This document shows, piece by piece, positions 34,901 to 43,592 of a DNA stretch of 64,000 nt. The stretch's first letter is position 1. Every line of letters begins with the position of its first letter. The stretch comes from Alkaliphilus peptidifermentans DSM 18978. GTDB lineage: Bacteria > Bacillota > Clostridia > Peptostreptococcales > Natronincolaceae. The stretch covers positions 1 to 64,000 of the forward strand of contig NZ_FMUS01000006.1 in the NCBI RefSeq assembly GCF_900101495.1, in the 5' to 3' direction. The position numbers were made by a program, and so were the translations under genes. The notes under the pieces are model-generated. The model did no database searches. It was given only the letters and a program-made list of their open reading frames with translations, and had not been told where the DNA came from.

Positions 34901-36031
34901 TTATAAGTTATTTGCTGCATCTTTATATATTCTGTAGTACATGCTGCCAATTATATTATGATATTCAGCAGTATCTGGTTTAACACAATAAAAATCATTG
35001 CCAAGATAATTATTTAAATAATCGAATAGTAGCTCACTACCGCCACCAGAAAAAATTACTTGATCGCAGTTTCCAATAAACTTTGTCTTAACAAATTCTC
35101 TAAAATCTTTACTAAGTTCATATGCGAAACCATCAAATACATCATTTACTATTGGCGTTGTATCAATAGTTTTACCTTTTTTTACTTTTAGAATCTTATC
35201 ATTATATCTAATCATATTATCTATATCATATGTATATGGCTTTCTATCTAATTTTTCCCTAAAATTATTAAAGAGGATCATGGATACCTTTTCATAACAG
35301 TCTAACATGCCTTTTTCGAATGTATTTACCCCTACAGCTTTAAGTCCATTAAAGGCAGCAACATTTATTTGGCCTGAACCGATATCAAAAACAATAGTTT
35401 TTTTGTTTGTAGTATATTCATCTTTTATGGTTCCGGTTTCATTCACTGAATAATGGAAAAAGGTAGCTATACCCTCAGGACAGAAGGTAACACTCTCAAT
35501 ATCAAAGACTACGTCTTTAATAACTTCTGAAGTATTATTGGTATTATAATATAGAACCTTAACATTACCCTTTAAGGGTTCTCCATGACTATTAGAAAAA
35601 TCCTTTTTGTTAGAAACATACTCTACTAAAGGCTGATTAATAGTAATATCTACTGACTGGTGACTTTTATCATATTTTGCGAAATTTGATGCAATTCCAG
35701 TTAAGATGCAAAACTTAATTACTTCATCATTATATTTCTTTTCATATCTGTTCCGATCCCGTATCAAAACACCTTTGTTTTCGGCAGCTTTACCTACTAG
35801 CTTTTTTCCTAATGACTCTCCATCCTTAATGATTTCAACCAACATATGGTCAAAGTCAACCTCCTGCGATTTTGATTGTAAATCAAATAGATCAAAGCTA
35901 GCTCCGTAATCCAATTCCATTCCAGGCTCCGATATAATGGTAGGAAAACTAAAGGGTTTCTTTGCCTCTTCCATGACTTTTGTTAACCTATTACCCCCGT
36001 CAACATAAATACGCACTTTGTTTTTCATCAT
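34901..36031 (-). CDS. ParM-like bacterial actin ATPase
   Basis: 376 residues. The actin-family motifs are present: phosphate 1 YVDGGNRLTKV near residue 10, phosphate 2 VFDIGSGQINVAAFNG near 220, connect region and the adenosine motif VIFSGGGSELLFDYL near 325. Plasmid ParM/Alp proteins and some phage proteins look like this; they polymerise with ATP to push DNA apart. It is followed by a PRC-barrel-like gene and divergent from a P-loop ATPase. No ParR-like small DNA-binding gene or parC iterons were seen, which argues against a simple plasmid partition cassette. ATG 36028 is an equally good start with AGGAGG 7 bases upstream. Confidence 0.85.
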   Translation of the reverse strand: MMKNKVRIYVDGGNRLTKVMEEAKKPFSFPTIISEPGMELDYGASFDLFDLQSKSQEVDFDHMLVEIIKDGESLGKKLVGKAAENKGVLIRDRNRYEKKYNDEVIKFCILTGIASNFAKYDKSHQSVDITINQPLVEYVSNKKDFSNSHGEPLKGNVKVLYYNTNNTSEVIKDVVFDIESVTFCPEGIATFFHYSVNETGTIKDEYTTNKKTIVFDIGSGQINVAAFNGLKAVGVNTFEKGMLDCYEKVSMILFNNFREKLDRKPYTYDIDNMIRYNDKILKVKKGKTIDTTPIVNDVFDGFAYELSKDFREFVKTKFIGNCDQVIFSGGGSELLFDYLNNYLGNDFYCVKPDTAEYHNIIGSMYYRIYKDAANNL

Positions 36032-36199
36032 TTAACCTCCTAGCATCTTTTTACAAAAAAATGTGGCATCTTATGTCAAATATATCCTATTATTGACCAT
36101 TTTTCCTATAGGTCTTTGGTAGCAAATTGTCGAAATAATGTTGAAATTTAAAAAAATAAGTGATATTTTTAGATATATATGGTAATGGGAGGCTGAGTT

Positions 36200-37495
36200 A
36201 TGGATGCTACTAGTAATGGTGATATACAAAGCTGTATAATAACAACAGGCGTATCCTCATTAAATTATTATAATGAGTACATGCAGTCTTATGAGGAAAA
36301 TAATACAATAGTATATAATTGTATGAGGGTAAGCAGTATAAAAAATATTGCAAAGGTTGAAAATTACAAAGTAGTAATAGATTTTTGTGATAATAATATA
36401 AAGGAAATTGTTTTTGAGCTTTTTAATTATCTTTTGCCTTTTAACGTTGAACTAAATGTAAAGGTTATTTACAATGTAGCAATATCTAGTGATGATATTG
36501 AGCAATGTATGATTTTACTTAACCGCCTAGATAAACATAAATTGATTACGCTTGAAATTATTAATAAATCATCAGAACTGCCAAAAGAAAAAGAAGAGAC
36601 CTCATGGATAAAAAAACTTAAAAACATGTTTTTCTTTACAGGCGCAGGGAATACTGGTAAAACATCACTGATTACTGCCTTAAGTGAACTATGTAATGAA
36701 AAAGGACATACGGTTGCATTAGTTGATATTACCGAGAATAACAAACTGATCAATTATTTTACAGATATTTATCCACTTATAGGGGCAAATCCTCAAGAGA
36801 ATTTTAATAAAGAAAGAGTAAATGACAATAAAAAAGCATTTGCAAATCTTTATACATATAATTATAAAAGCTTATTAAATGCTACAGAGGAAAGAGTATT
36901 TTGTGAATCCTTAAAGAAAATTAGCTCCACCTATGATTATGTATTAGTGAACACCGATATAAATACTGTTTACGGCAATAGTGAAATATTTAATTTAGCA
37001 GAAAAAGTCTTTATAGTACATGACTTTATGCTTACAAAAATAAATAGTGCTAGAGAAATTTTATTGATGTTTGACGAAGCTGGAATAAATACAGAGGGAA
37101 ATATTGCATTGATATACAATAAAATAATTAAATGCCAATTTAATATAGGATTTATTGAAGAAAGAATGATTTTTAAAAAACTAGATAGTAAAAGATTGGT
37201 GCCACTAGTGGATTTGAACTGTGAAACCTTTGAAATACCTTATAGTAAGAAAACAATGAGGGCAATGATAAATAATATTTCCCATAATAAAAGTATCATT
37301 AATAATGTAGCCTATAGCTATAGAAGAAATATAGATTATATCTATAAATACATAAATAATGTACCACACGTTGAAATAAGCGATATTGATGTCATAGATT
37401 ATGCAAAAAACTCTTTGCATAATATACTGCAATACTCTCATATAAAAAACTTAAAAGAAGATGTATACAAATATATTGAGCATGTCAATAATTGA
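36200..37495 (+). CDS. P-loop NTPase, ParA/MinD-like, with novel N-terminal region
   Basis: 431 residues. Residues 1-140 are a domain I do not recognise. The Walker A loop FFTGAGNTGKTSLITAL is near 150, followed by VALVDITENNKL (MinD/ParA-like switch region) and VLVNTDINTVYG (Walker B region). The deviant signature Lys before the loop found in classic MinD/ParA is absent (G-A-G-N-T-G-K-T), so it may be a relative such as the CpaE/TadZ or SIMIBI group. The C-terminus is rich in Ile and Asn. It is divergent from the ParM-like/PRC-barrel operon, with a 168-bp gap. A cooperative role with them is inferred. Confidence 0.7.
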   Translation: MDATSNGDIQSCIITTGVSSLNYYNEYMQSYEENNTIVYNCMRVSSIKNIAKVENYKVVIDFCDNNIKEIVFELFNYLLPFNVELNVKVIYNVAISSDDIEQCMILLNRLDKHKLITLEIINKSSELPKEKEETSWIKKLKNMFFFTGAGNTGKTSLITALSELCNEKGHTVALVDITENNKLINYFTDIYPLIGANPQENFNKERVNDNKKAFANLYTYNYKSLLNATEERVFCESLKKISSTYDYVLVNTDINTVYGNSEIFNLAEKVFIVHDFMLTKINSAREILLMFDEAGINTEGNIALIYNKIIKCQFNIGFIEERMIFKKLDSKRLVPLVDLNCETFEIPYSKKTMRAMINNISHNKSIINNVAYSYRRNIDYIYKYINNVPHVEISDIDVIDYAKNSLHNILQYSHIKNLKEDVYKYIEHVNN

Positions 37496-37563
37496 AAAAA
37501 ATTACTTCTTGTCTAATGCATTCAAGAATGCTTGAAAAACACTAAAATTTTCATTTCAAATAA

Positions 37564-37598
37564 TAACAGATTAGGATATTTTTCTAATCTGTTTTTTC
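37564..37598 (+). terminator. Rho-independent terminator
   Basis: AACAGATTAG pairs with CTAATCTGTT, followed by a T run, 70 bp after the P-loop gene. Confidence 0.85.
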
Positions 37599-37731
37599 CT
37601 TTGAAAGCAAAAGCATTTTTTCATATTAAACTGTCATGAAATCATAGCTGTTATAAAGGAAACTAAGGTATAATGTCGAAATAGACTTTGAACTACTAGT
37701 AGTTACAAAAGAAAGAAAAGAGGAATAATCA

Positions 37732-39375
37732 ATGAAGAAGAAAATAGTTACAAGTATATTGGTACTAACAATTATTTTTGCATTATTAAATTTTGAAACT
37801 GTAATAGCAGAAACAAGTTATCAACAGATGAAAATAAATCTAGAAAGTGGACAAAAGACAGTAAACATTGTAACGATTGATTTAAAGGATGAAAATATTG
37901 ATATAAGGGCTTTTGTAGCCGGAGATAAGGTAATGAATACAAAGGGGTTTAAGGATATAGTAGATGATATATCTGAAGAATATAATCCACTTGTGGTTGT
38001 TAATGGAACATATTTTCATGCATACAGTGATAATCAACCAGTTGGACACATAAAAGATGGAGACTTTTTAAAAGTAACTAATAGGGGTTCAGCTATAGGT
38101 TTTACATCAGATAATAACGTGAAGGTAGATAATCTACATGTAAATATAATAGGAATTCTGAATGAAGTAGAAAGAATGTGGTATCCATGGAATTTCAATC
38201 ATATCTATGATAGTAATGAGTTTCCAACCACAACAGTAATATACACACCTGATTTCGGAGAAAAAACCCATGATCATAGTGATATGTCGATAATAGTAGA
38301 AGATAATATTGTAATTGAAAAAAAATATGGAAGTGCTAGAATTCCTGAAAATGGCTTTACCATTGTAACCTCCCACGATGTATCTCAAGAAAGAATTAAA
38401 ATAGGCGATAGTATAGAATATAGACTTGAGTATAGCCAAATAGACTATTCAGATGGATATGCAAAACAAGGGAATCCTATAGACTGGAGGGATGTTACAA
38501 CAGCAGTAGGAGCGGGGCCCAGTCTAGTTAGAGATGGAAAAATTGTGATAAATAAAGAGTTTGAAGGGTTCAGTCCAAACGAAAGGATTTTTCAGAGAGC
38601 TCAAAGAAGCTTTATTGGCGTAACAGAAAATGACATACTTATAATTGGAACTGTAGCTTCTGTTACATTGGAGGAACTGGCAGAAATATGTAATAAACTT
38701 GACTTGATAGATGCTATCAACCTTGATGGAGGTGCATCCTCTGGACTATATCATGACGGTAATTACATAACAATGCCTGGAAGGCAATTAAATAATGTCT
38801 TAGCAGTTGTAACCAGAAAACATGAGGATATTCCCAGTGATTGGGCAAAAGAGCATATTAAAAGTGCTGAAAAAAATAAACTAACTACAGAGAAAGTAAT
38901 GTCGGATTTTAGAAGAGATATTACTAGAGAGGAATTTGCAGAATTAGTTATAAATGTATATAAGGCTTTATCTAATGAAGAGTTAGAAAACATATATAAA
39001 AGTCCCTTTAATGACACGGACAACGTTAAGGTTTTGCATGCAAATAAACTTGGTATAGTTCAAGGGGTATCAGAAAATAAATTTGAACCAGAAAAGTCTA
39101 TTACAAGACAAGAAATAAGTGTAATGCTTTTTAGACTGCTGAATATTCTCGATGAAAATAATAAAAAAGTAGAAATAAGAAAAGATTTTACAGATTTAAA
39201 TGATATTAGTCCATGGGCTTTAGATGCTGTGATGTATTTAAATAATAAAGGGATACTTCAAGGGGTAGGAAAAAATGAAATTAACCCATTGGGAAATACA
39301 TCTAGAGAACAAGCGATAATACTTATAGATAGAATATTTAAGGAATTAAATTCTTCGGAATCTACTAATAAATAA
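37732..39375 (+). CDS. Secreted phosphodiester glycosidase-domain protein with SLH repeats
   Basis: 547 residues. A signal peptide (about 1-25) precedes a NAGPA-type phosphodiester glycosidase domain (about 45-360): NGTYFHAYSDNQPVGHIKDG near 100, a GAGPSLVRDGK segment near 258 and NLDGGASSGLYHDGN near 328. From about 370 to the end there are three SLH-type repeats (REEFAELVINVYKA, TRQEISVMLFRLLNI, SREQAIILIDRIFKE), which bind secondary cell-wall polymers. It thus sits on the cell surface and cleaves or modifies glycan-phosphate bonds, the exact substrate being unknown. Start after AAGAGGAAT. Confidence 0.85.
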   Translation: MKKKIVTSILVLTIIFALLNFETVIAETSYQQMKINLESGQKTVNIVTIDLKDENIDIRAFVAGDKVMNTKGFKDIVDDISEEYNPLVVVNGTYFHAYSDNQPVGHIKDGDFLKVTNRGSAIGFTSDNNVKVDNLHVNIIGILNEVERMWYPWNFNHIYDSNEFPTTTVIYTPDFGEKTHDHSDMSIIVEDNIVIEKKYGSARIPENGFTIVTSHDVSQERIKIGDSIEYRLEYSQIDYSDGYAKQGNPIDWRDVTTAVGAGPSLVRDGKIVINKEFEGFSPNERIFQRAQRSFIGVTENDILIIGTVASVTLEELAEICNKLDLIDAINLDGGASSGLYHDGNYITMPGRQLNNVLAVVTRKHEDIPSDWAKEHIKSAEKNKLTTEKVMSDFRRDITREEFAELVINVYKALSNEELENIYKSPFNDTDNVKVLHANKLGIVQGVSENKFEPEKSITRQEISVMLFRLLNILDENNKKVEIRKDFTDLNDISPWALDAVMYLNNKGILQGVGKNEINPLGNTSREQAIILIDRIFKELNSSESTNK

Positions 39376-39387
39376 TATTAATTTATA

Positions 39388-39590
39388 GAAGACCCATCTT
39401 TTCATTGATGGGTCAGGTTGATGACAAAGTCATCAAAATGCAGACTGATCAAAAAACCGCAGATTCAAGGCGCAAGAAAACCTAGCGACTGCAGCGTATA
39501 CGTAATACGTAAGGGTGCTAGGTTTTCGAAGCAACGAAGAAGATGGGGGTTTTTCATCAGTCTAACCCATCTTTTCATTGATGGGTCTTC
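39388..39590 (+). mobile_element. 150-bp palindromic element inserted in a terminator, with 23-bp flanking duplication
   Basis: Two 23-bp copies of ACCCATCTTTTCATTGATGG plus GTC (39392-39414 and 39565-39587) flank 39415-39564. Without the insert the site would read as a hairpin terminator (GAAGACCCATC / GATGGGTCTTC). The insert is itself a long imperfect hairpin: outer arms AGACTGAT..AAAAA and TTTTT.ATCAGTCT, inner arms AAAACCTAGC and GCTAGGTTTT. It has no coding capacity and looks like a non-autonomous mobile or REP-type repeat; the open frame across it is spurious. Confidence 0.65.
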
Positions 39591-39641
39591 TTGTAAGATT
39601 TTTAGTCTATATAACATAGAGCTAGGAATACTGCGTTTCAT

Positions 39642-40748
39642 CTATTTTATGGCACCATATTGTTTTATATCAACCACAACGTCAATATTGATTTCAGCAT
39701 CCTTATATATTTCCTGCCATTCTATACTTTGCCAATATTTGTTATGCTTTGCCCTAACCAAATCTCCAAAACCTACAGGATCGCATCCCACCTCTTGCAT
39801 ATAATTAAATAGTTGCAAATAGTCTGCTTTTATTGCTTTAGCGATGTTTTTTTCAAGTGTGTTTTGAGTTACCTCTTCATCTGTTCTATCCCATGTATGA
39901 TCGTCTAAGGTTATATCAAAGGTTAACATCATATTAATTGCTAGGTTGTTCTCCCTTATTTCAATTTCGATTTTTCTTTTTACAGTTCTTAATAATACAG
40001 CAGTATAAAACTCTATTTTTAATTTTTCATCATAGTAATTACTAATAAAATATGAAGATTTCCCCAATTTGCCCATTGCAGCCAATAACAAGGAAGTTAA
40101 TTTTGTATCAATTTTCCCAACCATTTTATCTCCGGAAAATAGAGCTGATCCAATAATTTTTACTCCATTTTCTTCCAACTTTATCATTGGTGTAATGGGG
40201 TCTAGGCCAGGAGCAAAGTGGGCAATATCAAAGTTATATATCCTTGTTTCTGGAATATACCCATTAGTTATATTATTCTCTAAAAGCTGATTGATATAAA
40301 AGGCACTGCGGGGCTTGTCATTAAAGGTTAATGATGCCTTCATTAGCTCATGGGGACTACCATCAACAACAACAATTTGTACTAATGCAGGATTAATAGG
40401 GTCCCTTTGAAAAACCTCCAATAGGTTATGAATACCACCTTCTGCCATTTCAGAAGATAATAGTATATGTTGTGTCTTTCCACCTTCTAGGTTTTTAGGG
40501 GAAATAAGCCTACCCTGTTCTCTTGCTTCCCTCAGAGAATGGGCGGTTGTTGTAATGATTTCCACCTCCCTTTCTTGTTGAGCTCCAACTACAGGATTGG
40601 TAAGGGTTATTAGCATCATATCATTATCTGCTTTTTCAATACCTATATTAAGTACAAAACCAATCTTCTCATAAATTTTTTGATCCCAACAGCTGATTAA
40701 AAGTAAAGTTGTCAGAAATAAAATCATTATTTTGAATATTTTGTTCAT
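39642..40748 (-). CDS. gerAC: Spore germination lipoprotein, Ger(x)C family
   Basis: 368 residues. A lipoprotein signal peptide ends in LLLISC (Cys 20), as usual for the germinant receptor C subunit. Then WDQKIYEKIGFVLNIGIEKA and family motifs such as RDPINPALVQIVVVDG and VKIIGSALFSGDKMVGKID follow, and the C-terminal QEVGCDPVGFGDLVRAKHNKYW is characteristic of Ger(x)C. Length is normal. It is the last gene of a gerAA-gerAB-gerAC operon; its ATG overlaps the AB stop by 4 bases (ATGA). The complex sits in the spore inner membrane and triggers germination on nutrient sensing. Confidence 0.92.
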   Translation of the reverse strand: MNKIFKIMILFLTTLLLISCWDQKIYEKIGFVLNIGIEKADNDMMLITLTNPVVGAQQEREVEIITTTAHSLREAREQGRLISPKNLEGGKTQHILLSSEMAEGGIHNLLEVFQRDPINPALVQIVVVDGSPHELMKASLTFNDKPRSAFYINQLLENNITNGYIPETRIYNFDIAHFAPGLDPITPMIKLEENGVKIIGSALFSGDKMVGKIDTKLTSLLLAAMGKLGKSSYFISNYYDEKLKIEFYTAVLLRTVKRKIEIEIRENNLAINMMLTFDITLDDHTWDRTDEEVTQNTLEKNIAKAIKADYLQLFNYMQEVGCDPVGFGDLVRAKHNKYWQSIEWQEIYKDAEINIDVVVDIKQYGAIK

Positions 40749-41830
40749 TTTATATCAACTCCCCTTTTATTAATGAAGGAAAATAAGTATGACAAGCATA
40801 AAAATCCCATTAAACCAATGCCTACAGGATTCAGCATTTCTAGTAATTCATTTGTTTGAACTAAATTTTTGGGAATTCTGCTGACTAATGCCACAATAAT
40901 ATAAAATATTAATAGAAATACTTCCCTCTTATTAATATTAAATAATGTATTAATGCTATAATAGGATGAAAAAAAATAGTTTAAAAAGGAGCTACCCATC
41001 GCAGGAAACCATAGGGCCACAAAAAATAAGTCTACCCGTTCAATAACAGGTGCACTATAGGATCTAGCAATATTAAAAAATGGATATTCCAGGCGTCTTA
41101 GCATTGTTTCGCCGTAAAAACCTGTTAAAAAAATTAAAACAATTACAAAAAAAGTCATAGAGAATAAGTTTGCCGCAATGGCATACATCATTGCATTTTC
41201 TTTGTCATAAATATTGGGGTAAATAATTGCGATTAACTCTATTCCAAGAAATCCGAAAAAAGAAGGAATTATGGCCATACTAATTGGACCTATACCCGTA
41301 CCTCCTACTGGCATAAGGAAGGTTAAACGAAAGTCTTTATAAATTAATAAGAAGAAAACAATTACTACTGCAAAAACAAAAAGTAAAATATTTTCGAACC
41401 TACATATGGCCTTAAGACCATACCAAGCAAGATAAATTGCAGGTAGCATTATAAAAAAAGTCAGCAGAGTAGGGGGAGTCATTTTTAGTGCACTGGTTTT
41501 CATTACTTCGGTAAAAATACGAACACCTAGTGAAGCTGCAATAAAGGTATAAGATACTATAGACAGATTTATAACACCACCTAAATATTTGCCGTACAAA
41601 AGTACAGTAATTTGAAATATAGATTTGTCTTTGTACCTTTTCAACAAAAGCATAATAACTACCAGTACAAGGGTGGATATTATTCCGGCCAGTAAAATCG
41701 ATATCCATCCATCATGTGCTGCTATTTGGACTATGGCTGAAGGTAGAGTGATAAAACCAATACCAATTTGTACTACTATGATAAAAACAAAGAGCTGTGC
41801 TGATGTAATTTTATGTTTATTATCCAACAT
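40745..41830 (-). CDS. gerAB: Spore germination permease, GerAB family
   Basis: 361 residues with about ten membrane helices of the amino acid-permease type; ISSAQ..-like start KITSAQLFVFIIVVQIGIGF and LEYPFFNIARSYS are family features. It is the probable nutrient-binding subunit. The start at ATG 41830 lies one base after the AA stop (TAG-A-ATG) with GAGGTAGG upstream. A longer in-frame extension to 41884 lies inside gerAA and is rejected. Length compared with family is normal (about 360). Confidence 0.92.
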   Translation of the reverse strand: MLDNKHKITSAQLFVFIIVVQIGIGFITLPSAIVQIAAHDGWISILLAGIISTLVLVVIMLLLKRYKDKSIFQITVLLYGKYLGGVINLSIVSYTFIAASLGVRIFTEVMKTSALKMTPPTLLTFFIMLPAIYLAWYGLKAICRFENILLFVFAVVIVFFLLIYKDFRLTFLMPVGGTGIGPISMAIIPSFFGFLGIELIAIIYPNIYDKENAMMYAIAANLFSMTFFVIVLIFLTGFYGETMLRRLEYPFFNIARSYSAPVIERVDLFFVALWFPAMGSSFLNYFFSSYYSINTLFNINKREVFLLIFYIIVALVSRIPKNLVQTNELLEMLNPVGIGLMGFLCLSYLFSFINKRGVDIK

Positions 41831-41831
41831 T

Positions 41832-43334
41832 CTACCTACCTCTTCTGTTATTATTAGAATTTCCTTGACCAGGTCTTCTACCAAGTAGCTTTATTGGAAC
41901 CCTTATCACTATATCCTTTAAATCCCTAATTTTTAGAGGTATAATAGGTTGAAAATATGGTTGACCTAAAGACTCTAGCACAATTAAATGGGCAAATAAT
42001 AATGCGGCAGCCACCACTACTCCTACAATACCAAAAATTGCTGCAAATAACATAAATATGAACCTTATATACCTTACAGCTAGGCCCATATCATAGCTTG
42101 GTATGATGAAGGAGGCAATTGCTGTAACAGCAACTATTATAATGAATAATTCACTTACAATGCCAGCAGCAACAGCTGCCTGACCAATAATTAAACCACC
42201 GACAACTCCTATAGAAATACCAATATATGATGGAAGTCTTATGGAGGCTTCCCTTAGCATCTCTAGTGTCACTTCAAGTATCAAGGCTTCTATTATTGGG
42301 GGAAAAGGTACCTTCACCCTAGACTCTGCCAGTGGTACCAATAAATCTAATGGAACCATAAAATAGTGGAAGGATGTAATTGCTATGTAGAGGGCTGGAA
42401 AAAAAATAGCTATCAGTGCACCAAGTAGCCTTATTGACCTAATTAAACTACCCACCATCCAATTGGTACTGTAGTCATCTAATGCTTGAAAAAAAGAAAA
42501 AAAGTTTACTGGTGCAATTATTACAACAGGAGTGCCCTCCTGTATTATTACAAACCTTCCCTCCAACAAGGCTGCCACTGCTTTATCCGGTCTTTCTGTG
42601 GCAAGATATTGTGGAAATACACAAAGCTTAAAATCCGATATAAACTGTTCTACATATCCTATTGCAATCATTCCATCGAAATTAATAGATTCTATTTTTC
42701 TGGTTAATCTATCGAGAATTGCTTTATCAGATATATCCTCAAAATATGAAATAACAACTGTTTGATTAGTAGTTGTACCAACTTTTAGTACCTTAAATTT
42801 AAGTTTAGTATTTTTAATCTTTCTTCTAAGCATAGCAATATTTGGATCAATGGTCTCTCTAAAGCCCTCATGGGGTCCCCTTACATTCTTTTCTACTTCT
42901 GGTTCTAGAATATTTCTTATCTCAAATTTATTAAGTTTACAAACTATAACAAAGGGGTTACCGTCTAATACACAAATCATAAAACCCGATAGAATTCCAG
43001 TTATAACTGAAGGGAAATCACAGGTACAATCTATATTGGCAACAGCAATTCTTTCTAAAACTGAAATATTAGTTAATTCTTCATCCTTTAATGTAATTAT
43101 AGAATTAATAAAATCCCTTTGAGCTAAGTCTATATCAACAATTCCCCTTATATAAATGAAGCAGCCTTCCCTATGGTTATTTAAGCGAACCTTTCTTTTA
43201 ATTAAGTCAGAACAATCTTTGAAGGCTTCATCAATTCTTGTAAGGTTTACCTCTAAAGATGTTGAAACTTCATTTTCGTTATATACAGTTTTTGAGGTTC
43301 TATCTCTATTTCTTCTAGCTATATAAATCACCAC
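41832..43334 (-). CDS. gerAA: Spore germination protein, GerAA family
   Basis: 500 residues. The soluble N-terminal part (1-240) leads to a membrane part with four to five helices (about 290-450). Family motifs include VPLAESRVKVPFPPIIEALI (about 330-350), LREASIRLPSYIGISIGVVG and GQAAVAAGIVS. The C-terminal tail has PIIPLKIRDLKDIVIRVP and a basic end. The start is a GTG within an AAGGTGGTG context, so the exact first codon is less certain than the rest. First gene of the ger operon. Confidence 0.92.
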   Translation of the reverse strand: MVIYIARRNRDRTSKTVYNENEVSTSLEVNLTRIDEAFKDCSDLIKRKVRLNNHREGCFIYIRGIVDIDLAQRDFINSIITLKDEELTNISVLERIAVANIDCTCDFPSVITGILSGFMICVLDGNPFVIVCKLNKFEIRNILEPEVEKNVRGPHEGFRETIDPNIAMLRRKIKNTKLKFKVLKVGTTTNQTVVISYFEDISDKAILDRLTRKIESINFDGMIAIGYVEQFISDFKLCVFPQYLATERPDKAVAALLEGRFVIIQEGTPVVIIAPVNFFSFFQALDDYSTNWMVGSLIRSIRLLGALIAIFFPALYIAITSFHYFMVPLDLLVPLAESRVKVPFPPIIEALILEVTLEMLREASIRLPSYIGISIGVVGGLIIGQAAVAAGIVSELFIIIVAVTAIASFIIPSYDMGLAVRYIRFIFMLFAAIFGIVGVVVAAALLFAHLIVLESLGQPYFQPIIPLKIRDLKDIVIRVPIKLLGRRPGQGNSNNNRRGR

Positions 43335-43592
43335 CTTATAATATTGTCTTCCTTTGATAAAGTTTTATTCGCAAAGACCGACATGCTTTGTATAGTATTT
43401 GTTAAAAGAATACTTGAATATAAAATAAAAATTAATGATTTAACATTTAAAGTTACCACTTTTGATGCTTAATGAAATCAAGCTCTAATAATGTTTTCCA
43501 AAATTTTATATTCACTTTATAAGGGAATAAAGTATATAATCAGGGAAGAAGGTATCATCATGATAAAGCTTATTTTCTTAAGGAGGACTAAA

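Noticed and set aside
39418-39804. 128-residue plus-strand frame over the hairpin element and gerAC end
   Set aside because: It runs through the palindromic element and the antisense of gerAC, starts without a ribosome site and has no family pattern.
41831-41884. N-terminal extension of GerAB
   Set aside because: It overlaps gerAA; the true start one base after the gerAA stop has a good ribosome site.
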